Source: Luteolibacter yonseiensis (lineage in GTDB: Bacteria > Verrucomicrobiota > Verrucomicrobiia > Verrucomicrobiales > Akkermansiaceae). Taken from it: a DNA stretch of 64,000 bases. The stretch's first letter is position 1. Each line of letters begins with the position of its first letter. Below the pieces are notes generated by a model. It searched no databases. It saw only the letters and a program-made list of their open reading frames with translations, and was not told where the DNA came from. The stretch spans positions 1,240,001-1,304,000 of the forward strand of contig NZ_JAENIK010000011.1 in NCBI RefSeq assembly GCF_016595465.1, in the 5' to 3' direction. Below are positions 29,065 through 37,103 of the stretch, in pieces. The position numbers were made by a program, and so were the translations under genes.

Positions 29065-29907
29065 TCACCTCGCCCGCGACGGCCTCCTGCCGGTCCATTT
29101 CTGGAAGGTGTTGGAGAAGGTGTTGGGGTTGATGAATCCGACGTCGCGGCTGATCGTTTCGATCTTGTCATTCGTGCTGGTGAGCAGATGCCGGGCGCGG
29201 CGCATCCGCAGGAAGGTGACGTGCTGCATCGGCGTGCGGCCGAGCTCGGACCGGCACAGGCGCCGCAGGTGTTCCTTGCTCACGCAGGCCTTCGCGGCGA
29301 GTTCGTCGAGCGTCCACGGGCGGGCGAGTTCCCGATCCACCGCCTCCCACATGCGCCACAGCCGTGTGTCGCTCTGGTGGGGTTCGGCGAAGCGCAGCAC
29401 GTAGCCATGGATCAGCCCCGCCCACGCGTTCAACTGCGCGGGAATCGCTTGGCCGGTTGCCTCCGCGTGCAGCCCCTGGATCGCCCGCAGCAAGGGATCC
29501 GCATGATAACTCCCCAGGATGGGCGACTTGTGGGAAAGGATGGGCCGGGCCTCGCGGGATTCCAGATAGCGGACGGTGCACATCCGCATCGGCTCCGGGC
29601 CGGTGGCCTTGAGCTGGTTGGTGACGAAGGGCGGGAGAAGGCACGCCTGCCCGGCCTCCAGCCGTTTCCACTGGCCGTCCGCCCTGACCACGCCGCCGCC
29701 GCCGAAGCAGGCCATCATGCAGGTGCCGGACTGGTCGGCCCGGGTCATCGAGAACGGCTCGCCCGCTTCGAGGATCTCCACGTGGGCGATGTGGTGCTGC
29801 GCGAGCTCCCGGCACACCGGCTGGTCGCGGAGCCAGTCACGGTTGTCCACGTCGTCGCTGCGGACGACGTGCGTGCGGGTCGCTGGGCTGGCGTTCTTCG
29901 CGGGCAT
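29065..29907 (-). CDS. AraC-family transcriptional regulator
   Basis: 280 aa. The N-terminal half is a cupin-like sensor domain (EAGEPFSMTRADQSGTCMM; LLPPFVTNQLKATG). The C-terminal 100 residues hold two HTH motifs: WTLDELAAKACVSKEHLRRL with RSELGRTPMQHV, and IETISRDVGFINPNTFSNTF with QKWTGRRPS. The effector is probably a sugar or related metabolite. It is transcribed divergently from a cupin gene 126 bp away, its most likely target. Confidence 0.92.
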   Translation of the reverse strand: MPAKNASPATRTHVVRSDDVDNRDWLRDQPVCRELAQHHIAHVEILEAGEPFSMTRADQSGTCMMACFGGGGVVRADGQWKRLEAGQACLLPPFVTNQLKATGPEPMRMCTVRYLESREARPILSHKSPILGSYHADPLLRAIQGLHAEATGQAIPAQLNAWAGLIHGYVLRFAEPHQSDTRLWRMWEAVDRELARPWTLDELAAKACVSKEHLRRLCRSELGRTPMQHVTFLRMRRARHLLTSTNDKIETISRDVGFINPNTFSNTFQKWTGRRPSRAR

Positions 29908-30032
29908 CGGGAGACAGGAATCTGCATGCGTTTTTCCGCCGGATCAAGACCCTTGGATGTGCATCCCGGATAGATTGTTGCGTCCCCGGATTTCTTGCCA
30001 ACCCTTCTTTCCCCCACTAGCGAGGGACACGC

Positions 30033-30500
30033 ATGAGTGAGAAAACACCACCCCGATTCATCTCGCAGGGGGAAACCCGCGACGAATACAACGACTGGAC
30101 GCTGAACGAATGGCTCTGCCGCCCGGACATCGCGGACGCGAAACAACTCCTCATGGTTCGCGCGACGATGCAGCCCCGTTGCTGCCATCCGTTCCACATC
30201 CACCCGCACCGCGAGGAGATCATCCACGTCGTCTCGGGCAGAGCCGAGCAGTGGGTAGGAGAAGAATACCGCATCCTCGGCCCGGGCGAGGTTGCCATCA
30301 TTCCGCCCGGCGTCCCCCACGGCACCTACAACCCCTTCGACGAGGTGCTGGTTTTCCACGCCATCCTCACCCCGGCCACCCTCCCGGAAAGCGAAGCCTC
30401 GCAACCCGATCCACACGACGTCTCCGAAACGGAACCCTGGCGGTCCATCCGTGGAGGACTGGCACCATGCGTGATTGCAGGGAAGTCTGAAGGGGTGTGA
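30033..30500 (+). CDS. Cupin domain protein
   Basis: 155 aa single-domain cupin. Motif 1 is HPFHIHPHREEIIHVVSGRA (three His and a Glu for metal binding) and motif 2 is GPGEVAIIPPGVPHGTYNPF (a further His). It is probably a small metal-dependent cytoplasmic enzyme or sugar/metabolite-binding protein; the substrate cannot be told. It is divergent from an AraC regulator and convergent with the MocR gene. Confidence 0.85.
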   Translation: MSEKTPPRFISQGETRDEYNDWTLNEWLCRPDIADAKQLLMVRATMQPRCCHPFHIHPHREEIIHVVSGRAEQWVGEEYRILGPGEVAIIPPGVPHGTYNPFDEVLVFHAILTPATLPESEASQPDPHDVSETEPWRSIRGGLAPCVIAGKSEGV

Positions 30501-30522
30501 TGGAAGCGCGGATATTTGGATT

Positions 30523-30544
30523 TTCACCACTGCTTTGTGGTGAA
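30523..30544. terminator. Weak hairpin between convergent genes
   Basis: TTCACCAC and GTGGTGAA pair around TGCTTT, between the ends of the cupin and MocR genes. There is no U-tract on either strand, so terminator activity is only possible. Confidence 0.35.
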
Positions 30545-30563
30545 TCTTGAAGCGAAGGACACA

Positions 30564-31982
30564 TCACCCATTCCGCACCACCAGCCGCCCCAGCGTCGCG
30601 ATGGCGTCCAGGGTGCGCGGGCCGAAGGCGAATCCGCAGCTCAGGCGGAAGCAGTTTTTCAGCCCGCCGGACGGTGAGAAAAGCGTGCCCGGCACGAGGC
30701 TGATCCCTTCCGCGACGGCTGACACGGTGAATGCCTCCGAGTCGAAATCCGCAGGCATTTCCAACCACAGGACGAAGCCGCCCGCCGGTTGGTTCACCCG
30801 GCACTCGGGCGGGAAAAACCGGACGACCGCCTGGCGGGTGCGGGCGCACTGCAGGGAATAAAGCTCGCGGATGCGCCGCAGGTGGCGGTCGTAGCCGCCC
30901 GCGTCGAGGAAACTGGCGACGACCAGTTCGGACAGCGTGGCGTTCCACGGGCACTGGATGGTCTTCAGCCGCTTCACCTCGTCCAGCCAGCCGCCCGGCA
31001 CCATCCAGCCGACGCGCAGGCCGGGGGCCAGGGTTTTCGAGATGGAACCGCAGTGGATCACGTTTCCGCCATAGAGCGCGATGGATGGCGGTCTGCCGCC
31101 GTCGTGGGAAAGCTCGCCGTAAACGTCGTCTTCGATGATGGCGAAGCCGTGGTCTTCCGAGAGCTTCGCGAGGCGTTTCTTCGCGGCCGCGTCCATCACG
31201 CTGCCGATGGGGTTCTGAAAATTAGGCTGCACCACGCACGCGGCGATGCGGTGTTTTTTCAAGGCGGTTTCCAACGCTCCGAGGATCATCCCGTCGCGGG
31301 TGCAGACGGGCACCTCGATGGCCCGCAGTCCGAGGTCCCGGATCAGGTGGAGGATGCCGAAATACGTCGGCGTCTCCACCGCCACCAGATCGCCGCGTTT
31401 CGTGGTCGCGCGGAGGGCGAGCAGCAGGGCCTCCGTCGCGCCCTGGGTGGTGATGATCTCGTCCGGTCCCGCCTTGATCCCCGCGACGAGCAACCGCCGG
31501 GAGAGGGCGAGGCGGAGTTCCCTCCGACCCATCGGCGGAGTGTAGCGCAGCGCGTCGGACCTGGATTTCCGCAGCACGGCGTTCGTGATGGAGGCGAGCT
31601 TGGCGGAGGGGATGATGGAGTCGTCCGGCGCGGCGGCGGCGAAGGGCACCACCCTGCCGTTCTCCGCCAGATCCATCACGGATTGGAAAATGGACGCCTG
31701 CGCGATGATGATCGGTTTTTTCGAATGCCGGGCCGCCATGGGCAGCTTCGAGACATCCAGCGATGGCGGCGGCACGTAGTAGCCGGAGCGGGGCCGGGCC
31801 TGGATGATCCCCTGGTCCTCCAGCGAACGGTAGGCCTCCATTACCGTGGTGATGCTCACCTGGTGCTCGCGGCTCGCCTGGCGGACGGATGGCAGCCGGT
31901 CCCCTGCGGCAAAAGTCCCGGCACGGATCAATCCCGCCAGCCGCGACGCCAGATCCTGGTAGAGTGGCACTGCCGCTTTCAT
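30564..31982 (-). CDS. MocR-type GntR/aminotransferase regulator
   Basis: 472 aa. A GntR winged helix covers residues 1-70 (LIRAGTFAAGDRLPSVRQAS then ITTVMEAYRSLEDQGIIQAR). A class I aminotransferase-fold domain follows, with PLP lysine in GSISKTLAPGLRVGW, and FQNPIGSVM and EDDVYGEL. MocR proteins such as GabR and PdxR sense amino compounds or PLP and bind repeats in divergent promoters. Its divergent neighbour is a 69-aa membrane protein, an unusual target. Confidence 0.92.
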   Translation of the reverse strand: MKAAVPLYQDLASRLAGLIRAGTFAAGDRLPSVRQASREHQVSITTVMEAYRSLEDQGIIQARPRSGYYVPPPSLDVSKLPMAARHSKKPIIIAQASIFQSVMDLAENGRVVPFAAAAPDDSIIPSAKLASITNAVLRKSRSDALRYTPPMGRRELRLALSRRLLVAGIKAGPDEIITTQGATEALLLALRATTKRGDLVAVETPTYFGILHLIRDLGLRAIEVPVCTRDGMILGALETALKKHRIAACVVQPNFQNPIGSVMDAAAKKRLAKLSEDHGFAIIEDDVYGELSHDGGRPPSIALYGGNVIHCGSISKTLAPGLRVGWMVPGGWLDEVKRLKTIQCPWNATLSELVVASFLDAGGYDRHLRRIRELYSLQCARTRQAVVRFFPPECRVNQPAGGFVLWLEMPADFDSEAFTVSAVAEGISLVPGTLFSPSGGLKNCFRLSCGFAFGPRTLDAIATLGRLVVRNG

Positions 31983-32051
31983 GCTGGGAGGGTGGAGCGG
32001 AAGGAGGGCAGCCGCCAGTTACAATTTCACCGATTTTTCAAAAAGTCCGGA

Positions 32052-32097
32052 ATCTGTACCGTCTGTGCTGCTCATAAATCCACCATCTGTATCTGTT
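32052..32097. promoter_or_regulatory. Direct repeats ATCTGTA in MocR intergenic region
   Basis: ATCTGTA occurs at 32052 and 32085, 33 bp apart, each followed by a further TCTGT. MocR regulators commonly bind direct repeats in the region upstream of their own gene, so this is a candidate autoregulatory site. Confidence 0.35.
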
Positions 32098-32149
32098 GTT
32101 CCCTCGTTTTTCTGCCTACACTGCGGGCGTCTGGGAGACACAAACCGCC

Positions 32150-32359
32150 ATGATCTACATCGTCAAAACCTTCATTGTCTTGTTCATTCTCGGTTGGACG
32201 CTTTTCGGGGGATGGCTGGTCGTCCGCTACGGAGCATTGTTCGGCCCGCATCGGGACGACCCGGCGGAGTCCGTCGGTGCGCGTTCGTTCGGCGTCACGC
32301 ACATCTGCCTGGTGTGGTTCGGGGCCATGGCGCTGGCGGTTTATTTTTTGTTCCGGTGA
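32150..32359 (+). CDS. Small two-helix membrane protein
   Basis: 69 aa from ATG 32150 (MIYIVKTFIVLFILGW). Two predicted transmembrane helices (residues 3-27 and 49-68) flank a short polar loop with GPHRDDPAESVGARSFG. No family is recognised. It is transcribed away from the MocR gene and probably controlled by it. It could be a small transporter component or exporter; this is speculation. Confidence 0.6.
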   Translation: MIYIVKTFIVLFILGWTLFGGWLVVRYGALFGPHRDDPAESVGARSFGVTHICLVWFGAMALAVYFLFR

Positions 32360-32371
32360 GGGTGGGAGGGG

Positions 32372-33691
32372 TTACCCGACCTGGCCTGCCTTGCTGCGGA
32401 TTGCTTCAAATGTCTTTGCAAGGATGCGGGAGGTAATCCCGTCGATTTCTTCTGCCAGCATGGGTTCGGAGTAGGGCTTTGAAATCAAGATTTTCCCGTC
32501 GTGATTGAGCGCGTAGCCCTCTTTCTTGTATTCTATTTCCACTTTCGTCCGATGAGTGAAAGCATTGGCGGCGGATGATTGGTAATACAGATAAGAATAG
32601 CTGAAGGAATGTTTTGCCTGTGGACGTACGACGTTGAGGGTGGGAGTTGAAGCCGGATTGATATCTAGCATGAGTTCTCCGTTACCATTTGTCGCCATCA
32701 AGCTGATTCGTGAGAAAAGAGGAGCAAGAGTCCGCATTTTGGTATCTAATTTTTTCACAAAAGGTCTGACGCTCGAGTCAATGAAGGGCTGAAGCACGTC
32801 ATCATCAGGTTCGTTTACCTTGTCTTTTGAATTCTGCTCCCGGATGAACAACGTCACCTGCTTCTCGACATCGCTTGGCTCCTCAATACTCTCACCTTTC
32901 GCCGCGCCAACCGCGAGTTTCAGCGATTTCTCGAGCTGCTTGCCGAGAAATGCCTCGAGGCTTTCCAGTTCGCCCGCGTCGGCAAGCCTCAGGCTTGTCA
33001 GGTAATCGCGCTTCTGTTCCGTCGGCACGATGATCGGCGGGTAGTTCTCGCGGAGAAACAGGTAATTCACCAGCATCCGGGCGACGCGTCCGTTGCCATC
33101 GTCGAACGGATGGATCAGAACGAAGTCGTGATGGAGTTTCGCAGCAATGGTCAGGATATGGTGCTTTCGATCTCCGAGCGACTTTTCCAGATCATCCACA
33201 AGTGCCTGCATTCGCGAGGGGACCTCCAGCGGTGACGCGTATTCGAATAACTCCCCGCTCGCTGTGAGCACGCTGTTGGGCAGGGTTTTGTATTCACCCG
33301 GGATCACTTCGGCACGCGACGGATGGCCGTCCGGTGTTTGTGTGGGTTTCCAGAAGGGCTCCTTGAGGATGATTTTATTGAGGTCGCGGATGTCGCTCGG
33401 AGTGATCAACCTGCTTTTGTCGGCGGCCAGATTCCGCAGATGCTTGATCCCGACATCGTGGGCCTTCATCTCCTCGTATTCACGAAGAGAGTGGTTTCCG
33501 TGTGTCTGGCCGTGGAGGAGGAGCAAGACCGTTTCGCCGTAGGTGAGCGTGTTGCCCTCGATGTGGTTCGAGTGGAAGTTCCATTCCAACCGGAGTTTTT
33601 CCCAAAGACGGCGCTCGTCGGCGTCTCCCATTGGCAGAATTGCGTCCAATTCCGTCTTGAGCGCGTCGATGGTGGCGAAATCAGAGTTCAT
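32372..33691 (-). CDS. Fic family protein with N-terminal inhibitory helix
   Basis: 439 aa. The Fic catalytic motif is HPFDDGNGR at 194-202 (H194 is the general base), so it should transfer AMP or another nucleotide moiety to a hydroxyl of a target protein. The inhibitory motif S-x3-E-[G/N] is present upstream as S41-NHI-E45-G46, marking a class II Fic that restrains itself. A wHTH-like C-terminal region follows. There is no anti-toxin partner gene. Codon usage toward the C-terminus looks more AT-rich than the neighbours, suggesting acquisition. Confidence 0.9.
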   Translation of the reverse strand: MNSDFATIDALKTELDAILPMGDADERRLWEKLRLEWNFHSNHIEGNTLTYGETVLLLLHGQTHGNHSLREYEEMKAHDVGIKHLRNLAADKSRLITPSDIRDLNKIILKEPFWKPTQTPDGHPSRAEVIPGEYKTLPNSVLTASGELFEYASPLEVPSRMQALVDDLEKSLGDRKHHILTIAAKLHHDFVLIHPFDDGNGRVARMLVNYLFLRENYPPIIVPTEQKRDYLTSLRLADAGELESLEAFLGKQLEKSLKLAVGAAKGESIEEPSDVEKQVTLFIREQNSKDKVNEPDDDVLQPFIDSSVRPFVKKLDTKMRTLAPLFSRISLMATNGNGELMLDINPASTPTLNVVRPQAKHSFSYSYLYYQSSAANAFTHRTKVEIEYKKEGYALNHDGKILISKPYSEPMLAEEIDGITSRILAKTFEAIRSKAGQVG

Positions 33692-33883
33692 GGAAATTGT
33701 CTGTGTTGTCGAACCCGGGCGGGAAACTGAGTTCGTTTGATTTCTGAAAGCTAAAGGGGGGGAAGACTGCGGAAAAGGGAAAACGAGTAGATCCGTGTGA
33801 CAGACGAACGCGACTTCTGAATGGTCGTGGAGATAGGGCGAGAAAAATGGGAGGCATGGCAGTTGGAAACCGCCGTCACGATT

Positions 33884-34852
33884 TTATGCGGGCTCCATCA
33901 AAAAAACCACCGCCCGCGTTTCCGGCCAGTATTCTCCGCCGGTGCCAAAGGTTGGGAAACCGACGTGGCCGCCGGTGGCCGGGATTTCGAAATGGAAGTG
34001 CTCGCTGGCCACCGACTCTTCGCGGGGATAACAGCGGGGGCCGAGGAAGGGATCATTCGCCGCGTTCACTAGCAAAGTCGGCACGGTGATGGAGGGGATG
34101 AACTGGCGGCTGCTGTTGCGTTTCCAGTAGTCCGCCGCGTCGAGGAATCCGTGGATGGGGGCGGTGTAGCGGTCGTCGAATTGCTGGAAGGTGCGGATAC
34201 GGTTCAGGCCGGCGAGGTCGAGCTGGTCCGGAAACAGACGTTTTTTCGCGCGGACCTTGGAACGCATCGCGATGAGGAACCGCTCCATGTAGATCCGGTT
34301 GGACGGGATGGAAAGCTTGGCCGAGGAGCAGGCGAGATCGCACGGCACCGAGAAGACCACGGCGCGGTGGATTTGCGGCGGCAGGTCCGCCGGACGCTCT
34401 CCGAGGTATTTCAGCGTGAGATTGCCCCCGAGGCTGAAGCCGATGAGATCGACGGACTTCGCGGGGTGGTTTTCCAGCGCGTGGGAAATCACCGCATGCA
34501 GGTCCTCCGTCGCGCCGCTGTGGTACATCCGCAGCAGGCGGTTCGGTTCGTGGCTGCATCCGCGGAAGTTCCACGCGAGGACATCCCAGCCGCGGCGGAG
34601 CATGGCGGCGGCCATGCCCTGGATGTAGTCGGTTTTGGTGTTCGCCTCGAGGCCATGGGAAAGGATGGCGAGGCGTGGTCCGCCGTTTCCCGCCCATTCC
34701 AGGTCGATGAAGTCGCCGTCCGGCAGTTCCAGCCGTTCGGCGCGGCGGGTGACGTGCGGCACCCGCCGGAACAGGGCGGGGTAGATCGTCTGGGTGTGGC
34801 CGCCGGGAAGCCACGAAGGCGCCCGGTAGCTGCTTTGCTGGATCAGCGGCAT
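33884..34852 (-). CDS. YheT-family alpha/beta hydrolase
   Basis: 322 aa from ATG 34852 (MPLIQQSSYRAPSWLPGGH), the usual start of this family; an upstream TTG extension overlaps the divergent gene. Family signatures are LPGGHTQTIYP, SHGLEANT (oxyanion side), nucleophile S140 in GFSLGGN, DPFLGPRCYP with the acid, and GGHVGF with the catalytic His. It is a predicted cytoplasmic esterase/hydrolase of unknown natural substrate. It is divergent from a hydroxylase-like gene. Confidence 0.9.
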   Translation of the reverse strand: MPLIQQSSYRAPSWLPGGHTQTIYPALFRRVPHVTRRAERLELPDGDFIDLEWAGNGGPRLAILSHGLEANTKTDYIQGMAAAMLRRGWDVLAWNFRGCSHEPNRLLRMYHSGATEDLHAVISHALENHPAKSVDLIGFSLGGNLTLKYLGERPADLPPQIHRAVVFSVPCDLACSSAKLSIPSNRIYMERFLIAMRSKVRAKKRLFPDQLDLAGLNRIRTFQQFDDRYTAPIHGFLDAADYWKRNSSRQFIPSITVPTLLVNAANDPFLGPRCYPREESVASEHFHFEIPATGGHVGFPTFGTGGEYWPETRAVVFLMEPA

Positions 34853-34982
34853 GGTTTCTCCCCTGTCTAGCGGCGGAAACACCGCCCGGCAAGTGGTGCG
34901 TTCACGGGTGCGATGGCGCTTGTCATTCGCGCCGCCGCCGTATAGCCAGCAGCCCGCTGGAATACTTCTCCCCAATTCATCC

Positions 34983-35558
34983 ATGACATTTTTCATCCTC
35001 TGGTGCCTCGCAGGCCTCGTCGTCGGCATCATTTTCGCCTCGTTTTTCGAGTGGACCCTCCACAAATACGTGATGCACCGCCCGGTCTGGAACTTCCGCT
35101 ACGCCTTCCAGGCCCACGCGGTGGTCCACCACAAGACCTTCAAGGCGGATCACACCTACCACCTCATCCACGAGAAGGACAAGGAAACGATCCCGATGGC
35201 CTGGTGGAACGGCCCGGTTCTCATCCTCATCGGCGCGACTCCGTTCGCCCTGTTGTCATGGCTCACCGGCCAGTGGGCGTTCGTGCTCGGCGGCGGCCTC
35301 GCGTTCGCCAGCTACTACTGCTTTTACGAATACATCCACTGGTGCATGCACCTGCCGAAGGCGCGCCGGGTGGAAAAGCCGTGGTGGTTCCGTCGCCTGA
35401 ATGGCCACCACCTGCTGCACCACCGTTACATGCACAAGAATTTCAACGTCGTCCTGCCTGTCGCGGACCTCTGCCTCGGCACCTTCATGGCCCGGGCGAA
35501 GACGCACTTCAAGCAGGCGGAAGGCCCGTCCGTGCCGAACGTGCAGCCGACGGCCTGA
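34983..35558 (+). CDS. Histidine-box membrane hydroxylase/desaturase-like protein
   Basis: 191 aa from ATG 34983 (MTFFILWCLAG). Histidine clusters H-x4-H (HKYVMH), HAVVHHKTF-x-ADHTYH, HWCMH and HHLLHHRYMH match the di-iron site of the fatty-acid hydroxylase / sterol desaturase superfamily. Three to four hydrophobic helices place it in the inner membrane. The substrate is probably a lipid or carotenoid. It is divergent from the YheT-like hydrolase. Confidence 0.8.
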   Translation: MTFFILWCLAGLVVGIIFASFFEWTLHKYVMHRPVWNFRYAFQAHAVVHHKTFKADHTYHLIHEKDKETIPMAWWNGPVLILIGATPFALLSWLTGQWAFVLGGGLAFASYYCFYEYIHWCMHLPKARRVEKPWWFRRLNGHHLLHHRYMHKNFNVVLPVADLCLGTFMARAKTHFKQAEGPSVPNVQPTA

Positions 35559-35633
35559 TTTTTTTCCGCAGCAATGGTGTTGCCGGATTTTTCATTTCGG
35601 TTTATCTGATGGTTTGAAAAACCTGAAAGACCG

Positions 35634-35804
35634 ATGAAAAAGACCTTCTTTTTGCTGCCGCTCATTGCGCTCGCTGTTTTTTCCAGCTCCTGCCGCACGG
35701 TCACTCCGCTGGACCCGATGACGATGAAGCAGTCCTGCAAGTGCCTGCCTCAGAACTTCCGCCCGGATGGAAGCTGTTGCGGCATGGTGGGAGGGACGAA
35801 GTAG
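35634..35804 (+). CDS. Small Cys-rich lipoprotein
   Basis: 56 aa: ATG 35634, TAG 35802-35804. A lipoprotein signal (MKKTFFLLPLIALAVFSSSC) places the lipidated Cys at residue 20. The mature 37-residue peptide contains four further Cys in SCKC and SCCG patterns, which could form disulfides or bind metal. It lies 75 bp after the hydroxylase gene on the same strand. No family is recognised. Confidence 0.6.
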   Translation: MKKTFFLLPLIALAVFSSSCRTVTPLDPMTMKQSCKCLPQNFRPDGSCCGMVGGTK

Positions 35805-35805
35805 G

Positions 35806-35836
35806 GGGAGAAATCGAAACGCGGGAGCTGGGAGCG
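35806..35836 (+). repeat. Short GxxExxY-associated repeat copy
   Basis: GGAGAAATCGAAACGCGGGA sits directly after the small lipoprotein stop. It shares the left-border sequence of the element in metH. Confidence 0.55.
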
Positions 35837-35919
35837 TTTCATCGCGAACCACCGCCCGTGACAAAGTGACAGTCACATGGTAGGTCTTGTTCCGCGCCAT
35901 TCCCGCGCGGGAAATCTTC

Positions 35920-36444
35920 ATGAACATCGTGCTCGGTATTTCAGGCTCCATCGCCGCCTACAAGTCGGCGGATCTCGCTTCCCAACTGGTCAAGCGGGGC
36001 CACGAGGTCCACGTGGTGATGACTCATTCGGCCACGGAGTTCATCACTCCGCTCACTCTGCAGACGCTCACCCGCCAACCGGTGCTGGTTTCCCTGGAGG
36101 ATGAGAAGCAGTCTTGGAAACCCGGTCATATCGAGTTGGCGGATCATGCGGACCTGTTCCTCGTCGCCCCCGCCAGTGCGAACGTGCTGGGAAACTTTGC
36201 CAACGGTCTCTCTCCGGACCCGCTCGCCGCGATCTACCTCGCCCTGCCACGGACCACGCCTGTCGTGCTGGCTCCGGCGATGAATGGAAAAATGTGGCTG
36301 CATCCGGCGACACAGCGGAACATCGCGAGACTCACGGAAGATGGTTGCAAGTGGGTCGGACCGGCCGAAGGAGATCTTGCCTGCGGCTATGAGGGAATAG
36401 GACGGCTCGCTCCGGTGGAGGAGATTTTGAAAGCGGTGGAATAA
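35920..36444 (+). CDS. coaC: Phosphopantothenoylcysteine decarboxylase-type flavoprotein (CoaC domain)
   Basis: 174 aa from ATG 35920 (MNIVLGISGSIAAYKS). HFCD-fold flavoprotein: GISGSIAAYK binds FMN, H70 in GHIELADHADL is the catalytic His, ASANV is present, and PAMNGKMW (119-126) is the substrate clamp. The role is decarboxylation of 4'-phosphopantothenoyl-cysteine in CoA synthesis. The CoaB ligase half usually fused in bacterial Dfp is absent and must be elsewhere, or this is a different flavoprotein decarboxylase. It is convergent with ogt. Confidence 0.85.
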   Translation: MNIVLGISGSIAAYKSADLASQLVKRGHEVHVVMTHSATEFITPLTLQTLTRQPVLVSLEDEKQSWKPGHIELADHADLFLVAPASANVLGNFANGLSPDPLAAIYLALPRTTPVVLAPAMNGKMWLHPATQRNIARLTEDGCKWVGPAEGDLACGYEGIGRLAPVEEILKAVE

Positions 36445-36458
36445 ACAGCCTTGGAACG

Positions 36459-36980
36459 TCACCCGTCGGACATTCTGAAACTGTCCGCGTTTGTCAGCAG
36501 ATCCCTCGTTTCCAAGCCCAATAAAAACGCCTTCGCTTCCAAACCCCCGGCGAATCCGGTCAGCTTGCCGTTCGCGCCGATGACGCGGTGGCAGGGCGCG
36601 ATGATGGAAATGGGGTTCCTGCCATTCGCGGCTCCGACGGCACGGACCGCCTGCGGGCTGCCGATCTGACGGGCGATTTCCCCGTAGCTCCGTGTTTCTC
36701 CGAACGGGATGGTGGTGAGCGCCTCCCAAACCTTTTTCTGGAACTCGGTTCCGATGAAATCCAGTGTCAGGGAAAAGCGGGTGAGCCTGCCTGCGAAGTA
36801 TTCGGTCAACTGCCGCTCGGTTTCCACCAGTATCGGGTGATCTTTTTTTTCCTCTGGATCACCCAGACGGACACGATCCGGATCGTCGTTTTCCCACAGG
36901 ATCGCAGTGAGCCCCCGGTCACTGGCCACGAGCTTCAGCAGGCCGAGAGGGGATGGCATGGATTTATAGAAGTATTGCAT
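36459..36980 (-). CDS. ogt: Methylated-DNA-protein-cysteine methyltransferase
   Basis: 173 aa from ATG 36980 (MQYFYKSMPSPLGLL). Suicide repair protein that takes the alkyl group from O6-alkylguanine onto its active Cys C130 in PCHRVIG. Also present are the GTEFQKKVWEAL, IPFGETRSYGEIA and AVGAANGRNP motifs of the DNA-binding domain. It is divergent from an Ada-AlkA fusion across a 123-bp region with a long inverted repeat, forming a DNA-alkylation repair unit. Confidence 0.94.
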   Translation of the reverse strand: MQYFYKSMPSPLGLLKLVASDRGLTAILWENDDPDRVRLGDPEEKKDHPILVETERQLTEYFAGRLTRFSLTLDFIGTEFQKKVWEALTTIPFGETRSYGEIARQIGSPQAVRAVGAANGRNPISIIAPCHRVIGANGKLTGFAGGLEAKAFLLGLETRDLLTNADSFRMSDG

Positions 36981-37017
36981 GGTTGATGCGTGGATGATGG
37001 ACCGGTTCGGGAAAATT

Positions 37018-37072
37018 GCTGGCCGTTTTCGGACATGGATATAAAATAACCAGATGTCCGGAAACGGCCAGC
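37018..37072. promoter_or_regulatory. 19-bp inverted repeat between ogt and ada/alkA
   Basis: GCTGGCCGTTTTCGGACAT (37018-37036) and ATGTCCGGAAACGGCCAGC (37054-37072) match at 18 of 19 positions around a 17-bp AT-rich spacer containing TATAAAAT. Its place in the shared promoter makes it a candidate binding site for the methylated Ada-like protein encoded next to it. Confidence 0.6.
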
Positions 37073-37103
37073 TTTTGACAGCAGGAAGGATTAGCATCAT
37101 CCG

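Noticed and set aside
28657..29973. 438-aa rightward frame over the repeats and AraC gene
   Set aside because: It runs through repeat DNA and the antisense of a clear AraC regulator.
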